From Ochotona curzoniae (taxonomy: Eukaryota > Chordata > Mammalia > Lagomorpha > Ochotonidae): a stretch of 64,000 bases of DNA. Under the pieces are notes generated by a model. That model searched no databases. It saw only the letters and a list, made by a program, of their open reading frames with translations, and was not told where the DNA came from. The position numbers were made by a program, and so were the translations under genes. The DNA lies in NCBI RefSeq assembly GCF_017591425.1, contig NW_024467120.1, forward strand, positions 1 to 64,000. The letters are read 5' to 3'. Shown in pieces: positions 35,380 to 46,592 of this stretch; position 1 is the first letter of the stretch, and each line of letters starts with the position of its first letter.

Positions 35380-36342
35380 TTAGTTTGGAGACCTTCTTAT
35401 TTGCCAACTTTGTTTGTGATTTGCCTCCTTTTTGTCCGGGACTAGCGCATTTCTAAGGAGACTTTGCAGAGCTGGTTTTGTGTAGACATATTCTTCTAGT
35501 TTTTCTTTGCTATTGAAGTATCTGATTTCGTTCTCATATACAAATGAGATCTTTGCTGGGTAGATTATTTTTGGTTGACAGTTGTTTTGTTTCAGTACTT
35601 GGAAGATCTTTGTCCATTCTCTCCTTGCTTGTAGGGTCTCTTCGGAGAAGTCAGCAGTGATTCTGATGGGTTTTCCCCTGTATGTGATCTTTTCTCTACT
35701 TCGTACTTGTCTCAGGATTCCTTCTTTGTCTTCATTGGAGTAGAACTTGAGCACCGTGTGTCTGGGTGAAGATCTCTTTGGATCATGTCTGTTGGGAGTT
35801 CTCTGTCTGTCCTGTATGCGGGGTGGATTCGTGTTCCAAGTGTTTTGGAAGTTTTCCTGTATAATTTCATCAAGCACTGCTTGCATCCCAGATTCTCTTT
35901 CTACTCCCTCGGGGAGGCCGATGATCCGAATATTCAGTTTTCTAAGGTAATCCTTCATCTCTTGCATCATTTTATTAGTTTTGCTGAGGTTTGTCTCCAG
36001 CTGTTTAATTCGCTGGGCACCTTCATTTTGTGTGTCTTCTGTTTCAGAGATCCTTTCCTCTGCCGCATTTATTCTGTTGATGAGGCTTTCAATCTTATTA
36101 TCTTGGGCATCCAGTTTGGTTTTGATTTGTTGTATTTCGGTGATTATGCGGTTCTGGAGGTCTTCCAGCTTTGTGTCCACGTCTCTGAGAAATTTTAGCA
36201 TTATTTTCATCAATTCCTTTGCTGGTAACACTTCCATGTCTTCATCTCGCATCGCCGATATTGATAATGGCTTTTGGCCCTTGTTTGGTGGGGTACAGGC
36301 TCTTTCATCTGGAGCACAACTCTTTCTGGTGGTTTTTCCCAT
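35380..36342 (-). CDS. ORF1: L1-B ORF1 protein (ORF1p), intact, 320 aa
   Basis: RNA-binding trimeric chaperone of the L1 ribonucleoprotein. The frame is fully open at 320 residues: coiled coil from about residue 40 to 135, RRM-like segment starting LNIRIIGLPEG, and C-terminal domain with ARREWTKIFQVLKQ and a canonical YPAK motif (YQAK in L1-A). The start was chosen from MGKTTRKSC, preceded in both copies by CCAACGCA. It is the first long frame after the leader. Its retained frame, four residues from L1-A, points to recent insertion rather than host selection. Expression would need a promoter, and most of the usual leader is missing. Confidence 0.93.
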   Translation of the reverse strand: MGKTTRKSCAPDERACTPPNKGQKPLSISAMRDEDMEVLPAKELMKIMLKFLRDVDTKLEDLQNRIITEIQQIKTKLDAQDNKIESLINRINAAEERISETEDTQNEGAQRIKQLETNLSKTNKMMQEMKDYLRKLNIRIIGLPEGVERESGMQAVLDEIIQENFQNTWNTNPPRIQDRQRTPNRHDPKRSSPRHTVLKFYSNEDKEGILRQVRSREKITYRGKPIRITADFSEETLQARREWTKIFQVLKQNNCQPKIIYPAKISFVYENEIRYFNSKEKLEEYVYTKPALQSLLRNALVPDKKEANHKQSWQIRRSPN

Positions 36343-37012
36343 TGCGTTGGTGTATTCTGGTGAGGCAAATGGACCCGTGTGTTGAGGGGCTGTCAGGTGC
36401 TTTCCTGTAGAGATTGGAGCCTGCAGGCGTGGTGTTGCCAGGCGTGGTAATTTTCAAGGCACCGTTGGTGCATTCTCAGGGCCCGGGGCTGTAGAGCACC
36501 ACCTTGGGGGCCCAGTGGATTCCAGGCACACTCTGGGCACCTCTTCTACAGGTGTGACACCCCAGGGCGTGGAGGGATGGAGGCGCTCTCTGGGTGTGCC
36601 CCCTGCACGGGAATCCACAAGGCTTAGAATGTTATATGTGCTTTCTCCCTGCGTTCTCCATGTCAGGGACTGCAGGGTTTTTCAGAGCCCACCTGGTGCG
36701 TCTCCCACACATGGGACTGTGGGTGAGGCACTTTCCAGGCGTGGCTCTTGTGCAGTGAATCCACCACTCATGGTGTGTGGGTGTTCAGAGCCCCTGCTCC
36801 CGTGTGGCTCCCCCACACAGGCCCTTAGCGGAGGAGTGACCCAGGCGCCCTGTTATAATGACTTCACGGCAGGTTCGCACCGTGTCAGTGTGGTGCAGGA
36901 GTTTTCAGAGCTCTCCTGGTGGGTCGCCCATGCTCAGAACTGCGGGGTGGGAGGCAAGGAGTGAGCAGTTCACCCTCTGGGAGTGGTACCTGCGTGTCAG
37001 GGACACACAGCG
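36343..37012 (-). promoter_or_regulatory. L1-B partial 5' UTR
   Basis: GC-rich leader matching L1-A 5417-6087, with the degenerate GGGCTCTGAAAA / CCTGACACGG units but without the first 715 bp and the YY1-type site. Whether the remaining units drive transcription is unknown. Confidence 0.7.
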
Positions 37013-37028
37013 CATAGCTCCTTATTTT
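37013..37028 (+). repeat. Target-site duplication of L1-B, right copy
   Basis: Exact copy of 31023-31038 directly at the 5' end of L1-B. Confidence 0.93.
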
Positions 37029-37565
37029 AACAGCTGACTTTTTGTTCAGGTGAGGGCATAACGTATTGAGTAGGGACACATTTAGAATATAATGAACCTA
37101 AATAGGAAGCCCTAAGGTTTGGACTTCTAAGAGTGCCTTTTTAGTAGTAACCTGAATGCTATGGCTGCCTCCAGTTCCACCTGTAAGCAACGGTTTCTAT
37201 CTGTTTGTGTCTGTTTTAGAAAGTAATACAGAGGCTGGATTTTTTTTTCAACATATCTCAATATAAATTCTATTGAATCACTAGAAAGAGGCCCCTTGGT
37301 TTTTTAAGCTCTGTGGGCAAACGAAACTGCAGAATGGTTTTCCACAGTATTGGTGTAAGACACATTGCCTTTGAGACATCGATAAACAAAAATAAGTGAC
37401 CTACAATTGGCAAATCTAGGATTTTTCTCAGGACACCATTGAACCTCACTGTCTAATGAAGATCATAATTATCTCTTGGGATGTTCTAGAGAATAGTGAA
37501 TGTTCTAATATCATACAATTGATGGTGAATCATTCCAGTCCAATAAACCATTAGACAAGGCCCGC
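37029..37565. other. Unassigned spacer
   Basis: The right-hand continuation of the sequence L1-B inserted into. No gene or clear repeat. Confidence 0.4.
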
Positions 37566-37567
37566 AA

Positions 37568-37910
37568 AAGCTGATATGGAGGAAGCTGACCCATTGGCTC
37601 ATAGGCTAATCTTCCACCCTCAAGTGCCCGCATCCCAGATGAATACCTGTTCCTATACTTGTTTCTCCACTTCCCATCATGCTCCCAGTTTATGGACTGA
37701 GAAAGCATTGCAGGATGGCCCATTGACTTGAGACCCTGCACTCACATGGGAGATACATTGAAGATGCTTTTGGCTTTGAATTGGCTCATCTTTAGCCATT
37801 GCAGCCATTTAGGGAGTGAAAAAGTGCATGGCAGATCTGTTTCTCTGTCTCTTATTCTCCCTGTAAATCTGCCTTTCCAATAAAAATAGGTAAATAAATA
37901 TTTAAAATGT
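37568..37910 (+). mobile_element. CSINE: CSINE, intermediate age
   Basis: C-repeat with CATAGGCTAATCTTCCACC and GCCCGCATCCCAGATGAATAC, a GCCATTTAGGGAGTGAAAAAG block, TCTGCCTTTCCAATAAAAAT and an A-rich tail. Moderately diverged. Confidence 0.85.
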
Positions 37911-39266
37911 AAAATGTACATGGAATATCTCAAATACACTTAGGGAACATCATCCACATAATCTGTCCTACATGAGACAAAGGCTTTTTAATTTCAAAAT
38001 GATATTGTCTCTCCTGATACAATGGTATAGAAGTGGAACACCTGTTGAGATTTAGCATGGAAAAAAAAAAAAAAACTTGCTGAAGGGAGTACCTGAGCCA
38101 AGCGGCAAACAGTTTGGGGACAATATGATATTAGAGATCACTACCTTGGGAATTAGCTGACGTTCTTTCAACAGTCTCCATTTATCAAGGCTAATTTGAA
38201 GTTCCATATATTACAGAAGCTCACACACTTATCTAGTAATCCACAATGGGCCGATATCTTCAGTCTGGGCCTGAGTCCCTGTTTTTCCTCAGTGAACAAG
38301 GGGGTCTAATTTAGCCTTTTCACTGAATCTGAGAAAGTATGGTCATGTGGGTTTTTGCAAGAAAAGGCCCATCAGTTCAAACCTGAGCATATACTTGATG
38401 TTCTGAGTGTAAAAGCCAATATATCATCACCAGGGTGCACTAAAGAGCTGAGTTTGATTTATTAATAGGATGCCCCTTTTCTGAGTGGGACCTGGGACTT
38501 CATGGGATGGTAAGAAAATAGTGACATGACATCTACAAGAACAAGAAAGAGGTGGGAATAAATATATATCTATAGAATTTCAAATAACTCTATCAATCTT
38601 TATCTTATGATGAGGGACAAAAGGCTAGTACCAAGACATGTACCTGTAATAACCAGAAAATTGACAAGCTTTCATCCTCCATGAGTTCTTCTAGGAGGAG
38701 TTAGCACTCAGTTTTGTTTGGAGTAAGAGAAGGATGACTTTGGTGGCCCCAGAAAAAAGCTCCGGCTATCTTCTCACAGACAACAGGTGACAGCACAGAG
38801 AACAGTACATGATCCTGGTAATTTCTATTATGTTTTATGACATGTGCATCTAACTCTTACAGGCTGCCAGCAGAGAAGGTAGGCAGGCCTTTTATCTTCC
38901 ACTTTTGGATTCTCTGCATGGCTGGTTTCACCTTGTAATTTCTCTAGCCTTTCCCAGTTATTCCTCTTCTGAGTTCACTTACGATAATATTTCCTGGCTC
39001 AAGAGAAGAAGATAGTGTGATTTTACTGGCCCCCTGAGATAGCTCTGAACTTTGTCAGGAGTCAGTAACATCATACAGCCCTTTCAGATCTGTGACTCCT
39101 CCATGTGAAGAAGTCTAAAGGCTTATTTCCACTCAATTCAAGCATCCCCTCCTCACTGATAGGAATTTCACAGTAATCTGATTTCAGTGGGGGTTTTCAG
39201 AGGTCTAGAAGACTGGCAGAAACCTGGATGCCAATGGTTATTATCCCTACCCCTTACACAATTATG
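37911..39266. other. Unassigned sequence
   Basis: About 1.36 kb without a supportable gene. A poly-A run at 38060-38075 may be an old retroelement tail. No frame longer than about 60 codons. Confidence 0.4.
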
Positions 39267-39280
39267 GCTGAGGTATTATT

Positions 39281-39599
39281 TATTTTTAAAGATTTATTTT
39301 ATTTTTATTGGAAAGGCGGATATACAGAGAGGAGAGACAGAGGAAGATCTTCCATCCGATGATTCACTCCCCAAGTGAGCGCAAGGGCCAATACTATGCC
39401 GGTCCAAAGCCAGGAGCCTCTTCAGGGTCTCCCACACTGGTGCAGGGTCCCAAAGCTTTGGGCCATCCTCGACTGCTTTCCTGGGCCACAGGCAGGAGCT
39501 GGAAGGGAAGCGGGGCTGCCAGTATAGAACCGGCGCCCATATGGGATCCCGGGCGTGCAAGGCGAGGACCTTAACCAGTGCGCCACGGTGCTGGGCCCA
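39281..39599 (-). mobile_element. CSINE: Young CSINE
   Basis: Minus-strand C-repeat flanked by a perfect 14-bp target duplication GCTGAGGTATTATT (39267-39280 and 39600-39613). Confidence 0.95.
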
Positions 39600-39920
39600 G
39601 CTGAGGTATTATTGACTGCGTAGATGTGCAGTCTGGTTTCAGATTTCAGCTGTTAGGGCTCAGGAAGTATGCACATCCCAGGTATCAGGTTTCAGCTTTC
39701 AGATTTCCAAAACATGAAAAAAAAAAAAATCAATGGAAGAGAAGCACACCCTGGTCCTTGACTTCTTTAGAAATGAAAATAAGGAAATTATGTGTAGTGA
39801 GATTACATTGTTAGGCTAAGAACAAAGGTAGGTGAGAGAATAAATAGCAGGGTTCTCTCTGTATAATAGACAAGCACGCAGACTCCAGAGTGGGCTATCA
39901 AGTAGGTGAGTGAAATCCTT

Positions 39921-40211
39921 TGGGTCCAGTGCAGTAGCCTAGTGGCTAAAGTCCTTGCCTTGTACTTACCAGGATCTGATATGGGCACCAGCTTGTGGCC
40001 TGGGAAAGCAAAAGGTGATGGCCCAAACCTTGGGCCTCTGGACTCATGTGGAAGACCCAGAAGAAGCTCTTTACTCCTTCCTTTGATTTGGCTTAGCTCT
40101 GGCTGTTGCATCCAATTGGGAAGTGAATCAATGGACAGAAGATCTTCCTCTCTGTCTCTCCTCCTCTCTGTATCTGACTTTCCAATTAAAATGAATAAAC
40201 CTTAAAAAAGA
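39921..40211 (+). mobile_element. CSINE: CSINE, intermediate age
   Basis: Starts GGTCCAGTGCAGTAGCCTAG and ends CCAATTAAAATGAATAAACC plus an A-rich tail. Diverged from the young consensus, with no clear duplication. Confidence 0.88.
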
Positions 40212-40283
40212 GAAGGATATCCCTTAACAAGTCACTTAATTTCCCTTTCAGCTCTGTCAGCTAGTATGGCAGCATGGACATGG

Positions 40284-40284
40284 A

Positions 40285-40317
<33 letters not shown>

Positions 40318-40321
40318 TGTG
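40284..40321 (+). repeat. (GT)n microsatellite
   Basis: About 19 GT units with one interruption, immediately before the minisatellite region. Confidence 0.95.
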
Positions 40322-40744
40322 ATGCATTGGAGTGGGGTCCAGGCACTTCCCCAGATGTGGATGGGACCAGAGAGGACTGAGCTTAAGGGACAGAGCGTGA
40401 TTATGTCTTGGTGGGCACTGCCAGTGAGAAATGAAGAAAAGGAAGAAGGGAGATATTCCTGTCTACTAGGAACATGCCAATACCTGTGTAAATGATTTAT
40501 GACACAAAAATTGACAGCAGGATTTTTATTGGGATATCACAAGGTTAGTGCTTCTATGACAAAAACAACTGGGATTTATGATATCAAAAGTGATTCTGAC
40601 AGCACAATGACAAGTTTTTGATGCTTTGACAGATTGATGTACAATCCATTTTGACATAACAATGATATTTTATGAAGGAATAATGTTGATTTATCATTTG
40701 CAAGTTGATTATGGCATCACAATGTTTCATGAGAACACAATTGT

Positions 40745-41072
40745 TTTTTTTAAGGATTTATTTATTTTTATTACAAAGTCAGATATCCAGAGAGGAGGAG
40801 AGACAGAGAAGAAGATCCCGGATATTTACTTCCCAAGTGACCGCAACGGCCGGTGCTGCGCTGATCCAAAGCCAGGAACCAGGAACCTCTTCCAGGTCTC
40901 CCATGCGGGTTGCAGGATCCCAAAGCTTTGGGCCATCCTCCACTGCTTTCCCAGGCCACAAGCAGGGAGCTGGATGGGAAGTGGAGCTGCAGGGATTAGA
41001 ACCGGCACCCTTATGGGATCCCGGAACATTCAAGGGAAGGAATTTAGCCACTAGGCCATGCCGCCGGACCAA
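40745..41072 (-). mobile_element. CSINE: CSINE within minisatellite
   Basis: Minus-strand C-repeat with a TTTTTTTTAAGGATTTATTT tail complement on the left and a CATGCCGCCGGACC head complement on the right. A target duplication could not be fixed. Confidence 0.93.
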
Positions 41073-41307
41073 TGGTAATTTCATGACATCATAATTTGTT
41101 ATATGCATAATTAATTATGACATCACAATGGTAGGTTTATTACGTCAAACTCCTTCATATACAGTTGACTTTGACATCACAATATTTTTATGATAATACA
41201 ATGCTAATTTAATAATCTCAATTTTTTTCTGATAGAAAATAGTTGCTTTGTGACATCATGATTGCATAATAACTGCTTTTTAAAGCCAAATTATTTATCA
41301 CATTATT

Positions 41308-41543
41308 GGGCCCGGTGCGGTGGCACAGTGGTTAAGGTCCTCGCCTTGCACGCCCGGGATCCCATATGGGTGCCGGTTCTATCCCAGCAGCCCCGCTTCC
41401 CATGCAGCCCCCTGCCTGTGGCCCAGGAAGGCCGTCAAGGATGGCCCAAAGCTTTGGGACCCTGCACCCGCGTGGGAGACCAGGAGGAGGCTCCTGGCTT
41501 CGGTCCGGCATAGTATTGGCCATTGAGCTCACTTGGGGAAAAG
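41308..41543 (+). mobile_element. CSINE: 3'-truncated CSINE with intact target duplication
   Basis: It begins GGGCCCGGTGCGGTGGCACA with good A- and B-box regions, then stops at CACTTGGGGAAAAG, lacking the last quarter of the SINE and any poly(A) tail. Yet TATCACATTATT flanks it exactly (41296-41307 and 41544-41555). Confidence 0.93.
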
Positions 41544-41773
41544 TATCACATTATTTAATAGCAATAAAACTGGTTTATGGCATCAAAATTTACTATAATG
41601 CACAATGAGTGGTGACTTGCATTATGCCAATACATTCAACACTGCAATGATATTTATGATTAAATGGTTGCTTTGGACACTAAAATTGTGATGAGGCAAT
41701 GAGAGTTTTATGACATCACACCTGATTATAATAGGACAATGTTAGACATATGCTACAAGAATAAGGATTTATT

Positions 41774-42105
41774 GGGCTGGTGTGGTTGCCTAGCAGCTGA
41801 AGTCCTTGCCTGCAGCATGCCAGAATCCCGTATGGGCACTGGTTCTCATCCTGGCAGCTCCACTTCCCATCCAGCTCCTTGCTTGGGGCTTGGGAAAGCA
41901 GTCGAGGATGGCCCAAAGCCTTGGAACCCTGCACCCATGTGGGAGACCTGGAAGAATTTCCTGCCTCCTGGCTTCGGATTGGCACAGCTCTGGCCACTGT
42001 GCTCACTTGGGGAGTGAGTCATCAGATGGAAGATCTTCCTCTCTGTCTCTCCTCTCTGTATATCTGACTATGTAATAAAATAAATAAGTCTTTTTTTAAA
42101 AAAAT
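41774..42105 (+). mobile_element. CSINE: CSINE within minisatellite
   Basis: A full-length, moderately diverged C-repeat with tail TAAATAAGTCTTTTTTTAAA. Imperfect target duplication GAATAAGGATTTAT / GAATAGGGACTTAT (41759-41772 and 42106-42119). Confidence 0.92.
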
Positions 42106-42551
42106 GAATAGGGACTTATGACATTGATATAATTATTATAATTATCACATCTCAATATTTTCTATATGATGTTGGTTTATGATATAACATCCTTGATTTA
42201 CATACACATTGGTTGGTTTGTTACAACTAATCCTGAAGTAACAATAGTAGGTTTGCTACATCACAGTTTATTATGATGGCAAAATAGATGATCTAATGAC
42301 ACACAATTTATCACAAAGTAATTGATTATATATTGCAAAATTTTATGGGTTCACAACAATCACTTCTGATATAAAGTTTGTATGAATAGTTGTTTATGAC
42401 AGCAAAATTAATTATGACATTAGTCATGTCAATGTTACAATGGATTACATAATCATATTATTTATTATGTCATTATAATGGTAGGCTCAGGTTATCTGAA
42501 TCTTGATATATCAGTTAGCAATTTAACATGAAAACACATTTTCTGAAAATA

Positions 42552-42838
42552 CAATCCAGGGCTTGGAGCAGTAGCTTAGTAGCTAAATCCTTTCCTTGTA
42601 TGCACTGGGATCCCATATGTGTGCCATTTCATGTCCTTCTTATCCAGCTCACTGCTTGTGGTTTGGAAACCAGTCAAGGATGGACCAAAGCTTTGGGACC
42701 CTGCACCCACGTCAGAGATCCAGAGGAATCTCCTGGCTCCTGGCTTTGGATGGGCTCAGCAGATGGAAGATCCTCCTTTCTCTCTGTCTCTCCTCTTCTA
42801 TGTGTATGTGACTTTAAATAAAAATAAATCTTTAATGG
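42552..42838 (+). mobile_element. CSINE: Older CSINE within minisatellite
   Basis: C-repeat from CAGGGCTTGGAGCAGTAGCT to AAATAAAAATAAATCTTTAA, with a short internal deletion in the GCTTTGGATGGGCTCAGCAG region. Confidence 0.9.
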
Positions 42839-43190
42839 AAATATTATCCAGTTTAGTAGTATTAAATGCATTATGATGGCACAACAGTTAACACAATATA
42901 GTTAATAATAGATATCTCCAAGTAGGTCTGTATTATCAGAATCATATTACATGTCATTTCTATATAACATAACAATATGTTATGATTATACCATTTGAGT
43001 TTTTTACCTCACCGTTTATGACAGCAGAATAATTGGCTAAAACCTCAGAATTGATTAGGAAGAGTACAATGGTTGGTTTATGACATTCTAACTGTGGTTT
43101 ATGATATAACAATTATGACAGTACTTCAAAACTTTGACAGTTCATGCTGGTGATTTATTATATACATTTATTAGGATGTTGCAATGCTTT

Positions 43191-43519
43191 TCGTTTTTTT
43201 TAAAGATTTATTTTTATTATTTTTTATTGGAAAGGCAGATATACAGAGAAGAGAGACAGAGAGGAAGATCTTCCATCCAATGATTCACTCCCGAAGTGAC
43301 CGCAACGGCCGATGCTATGCCGATCTGAAGCCAGGAGCCTCTTCGGGTCTGCCACGCGGGTGCAGGATCCCAAAGCTTTGGGCCATCCTCGACTGCTTTC
43401 CTGGGCCACAGGCAGGGAGCTGGAAGGGAAGCATGGCTGCCAGTATAGAACCGGCGCCCATATGGGATCCCGGGCGTGCAAGGCGAGGACCTTAACCACT
43501 GTGCCACCGCGCCGGGCCC
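43191..43519 (-). mobile_element. CSINE: Young CSINE within minisatellite
   Basis: Full-length minus-strand C-repeat close to consensus, with an 11-bp target duplication TGCAATGCTTT (43180-43190 and 43520-43530). Confidence 0.95.
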
Positions 43520-45277
43520 TGCAATGCTTTGTGTTATAAATGATGGTTATTGGACTGAATATTATAATGGCAATAGCTTAATGACATCAAAATAAATTTT
43601 TATCACAATGGTAGGTTTATGTCAAAATTATGGTTTCATTTACCTATTGTTTATGATGGTAAGATGTTTTAATGACAAGATGTTACTGTTTTATGACAGT
43701 AAAATTAATTGTGATGGTAAAATTTTTCATTTTTGATATTGTAATTATTCATGACCTCACCTTGGATGTGTATGTTAATTTATTAGAACAACATTATGAT
43801 AAGTTTACAATAGCAACCAATTTTATGATGTTATAATTGTTGGTACATAACATCAGAATTGATTATTACATCTTAATAGTGTGTAATAATATAAAATTTG
43901 TTTTATACCCAAACAATTGACTATGACCTTATGATAAATATATTAGTATAGCTCAGTCATTATTCTACTACATCATTTGTTCTTATTAAATTATAATGGA
44001 AGGTTTATGATATCAGAACTGTAATTTAGCCAAACTCTTATGAAAATGAGAGCCAAAGGATTTTATGGAATGCAGTTTGCTTTATGACATCAAAACTGAT
44101 TTTTATGGCACAGTGGTAGGTATCATTTTCCATTATATTATCATTTTGCAGTGGTCACCTTTTTCAAACAAATGATGGTTTATCATCTCAACATTCAGTA
44201 GAACATTGAAATAGTGGTTTTGTGCCATCACCAGTAACTTTGACTTCATGTTTATGATACCAGATGGTTTTTATGATATGCCAGTTGATTATATTTCAAT
44301 ACTTCCTATGGCAATAGAGTGTGGTTTATGGCAACAAGACTGATTAAAATTGATAAATGTTGAGTTATGAGTTATCTACTTCAGAATTAATTATGACATT
44401 TCAGAATCTTTTATTGCATCATAATGGATTATAATATCACAGTTGGTGGATTGTAACGTATTTGTGATTTACCACATTTACTGATTAACACATCAATGTT
44501 TATAATAATAACTGTTTCATAATAATATGTTTTATAATAATAACTATAATAACTGCTTATGACATTAAAGTTGATTTTAATCACAATGGTTACCTTTGAC
44601 ATTACAATTCACTATGAATCACAATGGTAGGTTTATTACATCAAAATTTATTGTGACGGAAGTTTGGTTATTTTATGACATGGGGATTGTTTATGACCCC
44701 AGAATGCTTAATTTATGATATGAAAATGGTAGTTTTACCACAAAAGTAACTAATTATGACATCACAATTTTTATGATGACATGAAGTCATTTATAATATC
44801 AAAATTGATTATAATAGTACAATGTTTTTGACATCATAATTGATGTCAAAATGTAAGTTGATGTAAAATGGTGATATTAGAATAATGACTTGTCACATTA
44901 TGACATCACAACTTTTCAATAACAGTATAATGATTTATGGCATCCAATTGCTTATGAGGTTGGAATGGTTGCTTTTTAATGTCATGATAGGTTATGATAT
45001 CATATAGCAAAAAATGAGCAAATGAAATCATACTGGTACTTAATCAGATACAATGAATTTTAGCACAACAGTGCTGTATATTTCAGTCAATTTTATACAT
45101 CATAATTATTATGTAGGATGAAATACCAATATGAGATTATGATATAACAATGTACATGTACATATAACAATGTACTTATACAATGTAAGAATGTGGGGCA
45201 TGATATCACTGTGTTGTCCTATGAGAATAGAGTTGATTACTGAACACAAAAATTGGATTTTTAAAATCACACTTGGC

Positions 45278-45612
45278 GGGCCCGGCACGGTGGCGCAAGT
45301 GGTTAAGTTCCTCGCCTTGCACGCCCGGGATCCCATATGGGCGCCGGTTCTAATCCCAGCAGCCCCGCTTCCCTTCCAGCTCCCTGCTTGTGGCCTGGGA
45401 AAGCAGTCGAGGATGGCCCAAAGCTTTGGGATCCTGCACTCGCGTGGGAGACCCGGAAGAGGCTCCTGGCTTCGGACCGGCATAGTGTCGGCCCGTTGCG
45501 GTCACTTCGGGAGTGAATCATCGGATGGAAGATCTTCCTCTCTGTCTCTCCTCTCTATATATCCGCCTTTCCAATAAAAAAATAATAAAAATAAATCTTA
45601 AAAAAAATAAAA
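45278..45612 (+). mobile_element. CSINE: Young CSINE, near consensus
   Basis: Perfect 16-bp target duplication TAAAATCACACTTGGC (45262-45277 and 45613-45628). It has a tRNA-type A box in GGTGGCGCAAGTGGTTAAG, a B box GGTTCTAATCC at 45346-45356 and an A-rich tail. This is the best copy in the window from which to read the SINE consensus. Confidence 0.97.
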
Positions 45613-45880
45613 TAAAATCACACTTGGCTTTATGAGATAAAAATGGCGGTTTAGGACACCAAAATGTTCTTTTCACATATCACGGCTCATTTTGAACTTA
45701 ACTCAGAGGTTAATGATTCATCATTGGCTTCAGAATCCCAATGGTTGTATGAATGGCATTTCATTATCCCACCACATGTGAGACCTGTGATGAAACAACC
45801 AGTTCTTAGGATTCCACAACTGATAATAGCATCATAATATTATAACATGATATTCACATATTGTGAGGATAGGGAAAGCT

Positions 45881-46464
45881 AGGAAGGGAGATATTTTATG
45901 GTGGAATATGCTGACAATCTTCACCATGTTTCCAAAAATGGTGAAATTTCCCAGAATTTCATTTCAAGTTTTCATGGACACCCTGACGTAGCTTTTGTTC
46001 ACGAAACACTATAGACACCCAAATTCATACACCAAGTTTCTCCAACTCAGTGCATCAGAAACATTGTACCAACCCCCATGACCCATGTTCATAACACCAC
46101 ACCAAGGTGATAAATTGATGAAAATGTTGAAATCTCAATTAAGGCCCAAGTTCTCACATCCTCAATGGACCCTCTCTGTAGTTTTGGTATCCAGTGAGTC
46201 AGAGAGATTTTATTTATCTGGTTCACTCAACAAACTTACTTTTGCTTTGCACCTCAGACTCTACTTTTTATGTGAAGTAAATCAAGACACGCATCATACA
46301 TTTCTGACTCAGTAAATTTGTGAAGAACAGTAACAGTTCTGCCTGTTTTCCATCGGGGTTCAGCGGTTCAGGCTCTGAGTCAGTCAGTAAATGTCAGCCA
46401 TAAATAGCACCAAGAGTGGGAGGAAAAGACTGCTGATCATCCAGGCTGCATTGACCACATTGAA
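45881..46464. other. Unassigned spacer
   Basis: No gene or recognisable repeat. Short chance frames only. Confidence 0.4.
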
Positions 46465-46466
46465 AA

Positions 46467-46592
46467 ATTATATATATATATATATATAATATATATATAC
46501 TATAATACTATATATAATATATTTTATATATATTATATATATATATATAATACTATATATATTTACATATATAATATATATATATATTTTTT
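46467..46592. repeat. AT-rich palindromic (AT)n tract
   Basis: Almost pure A/T with many ATATAT runs broken by ACTATA and TTTATA. It is self-complementary over long stretches and so can form hairpins. Confidence 0.95.

Larger units (their letters stand above)
31039..37012 (-). mobile_element. L1: Near-full-length LINE-1 element (L1-B)
   Basis: About 5.97 kb on the minus strand: A-rich tail complement at 31039-31070, 3' UTR, ORF2 (35324-31505, broken), 55-bp spacer, ORF1 (36342-35380, intact) and a shortened 5' UTR (36343-37012). A perfect 16-bp target duplication flanks it. The 5' end lies at the equivalent of L1-A 5417, so about 715 bp of leader, including the YY1-type site, is absent. That is ordinary 5' truncation, or a start within the tandem units. 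It is nearly identical to L1-A over its length, so both are members of one recent subfamily. Confidence 0.97.
40495..45880. repeat. Degenerate AT-rich minisatellite array (about 18/36-bp unit)
   Basis: Outside the six inserted SINEs, nearly the whole interval is built from variants of TTATGACATCACAATGGT and TTATGACATCAAAATTGA, which together make a period of about 36 bp. Good examples lie at 41110-41135, 44560-44580, 44625-44650 and 44690-44830. Units are badly diverged and often shifted by a few bases. The core TGACATCA is one base from the CRE/ATF site TGACGTCA, and an exact TTACGTCA occurs at 41140-41147. No open frame is meaningful. No transposon ends were found. It could be an old local satellite expansion. 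Confidence 0.8.

Noticed and set aside
39803..40111. Frames of 60-135 codons throughout the SINE-rich intervals
   Set aside because: The same peptide words (for example WPKALGPCTR and MEDLPLCLSS) recur in every CSINE, so they are translated SINE.
40495..45880. CRISPR-like array
   Set aside because: The units are degenerate and contiguous without unique spacers, and the surrounding DNA is plainly mammalian.
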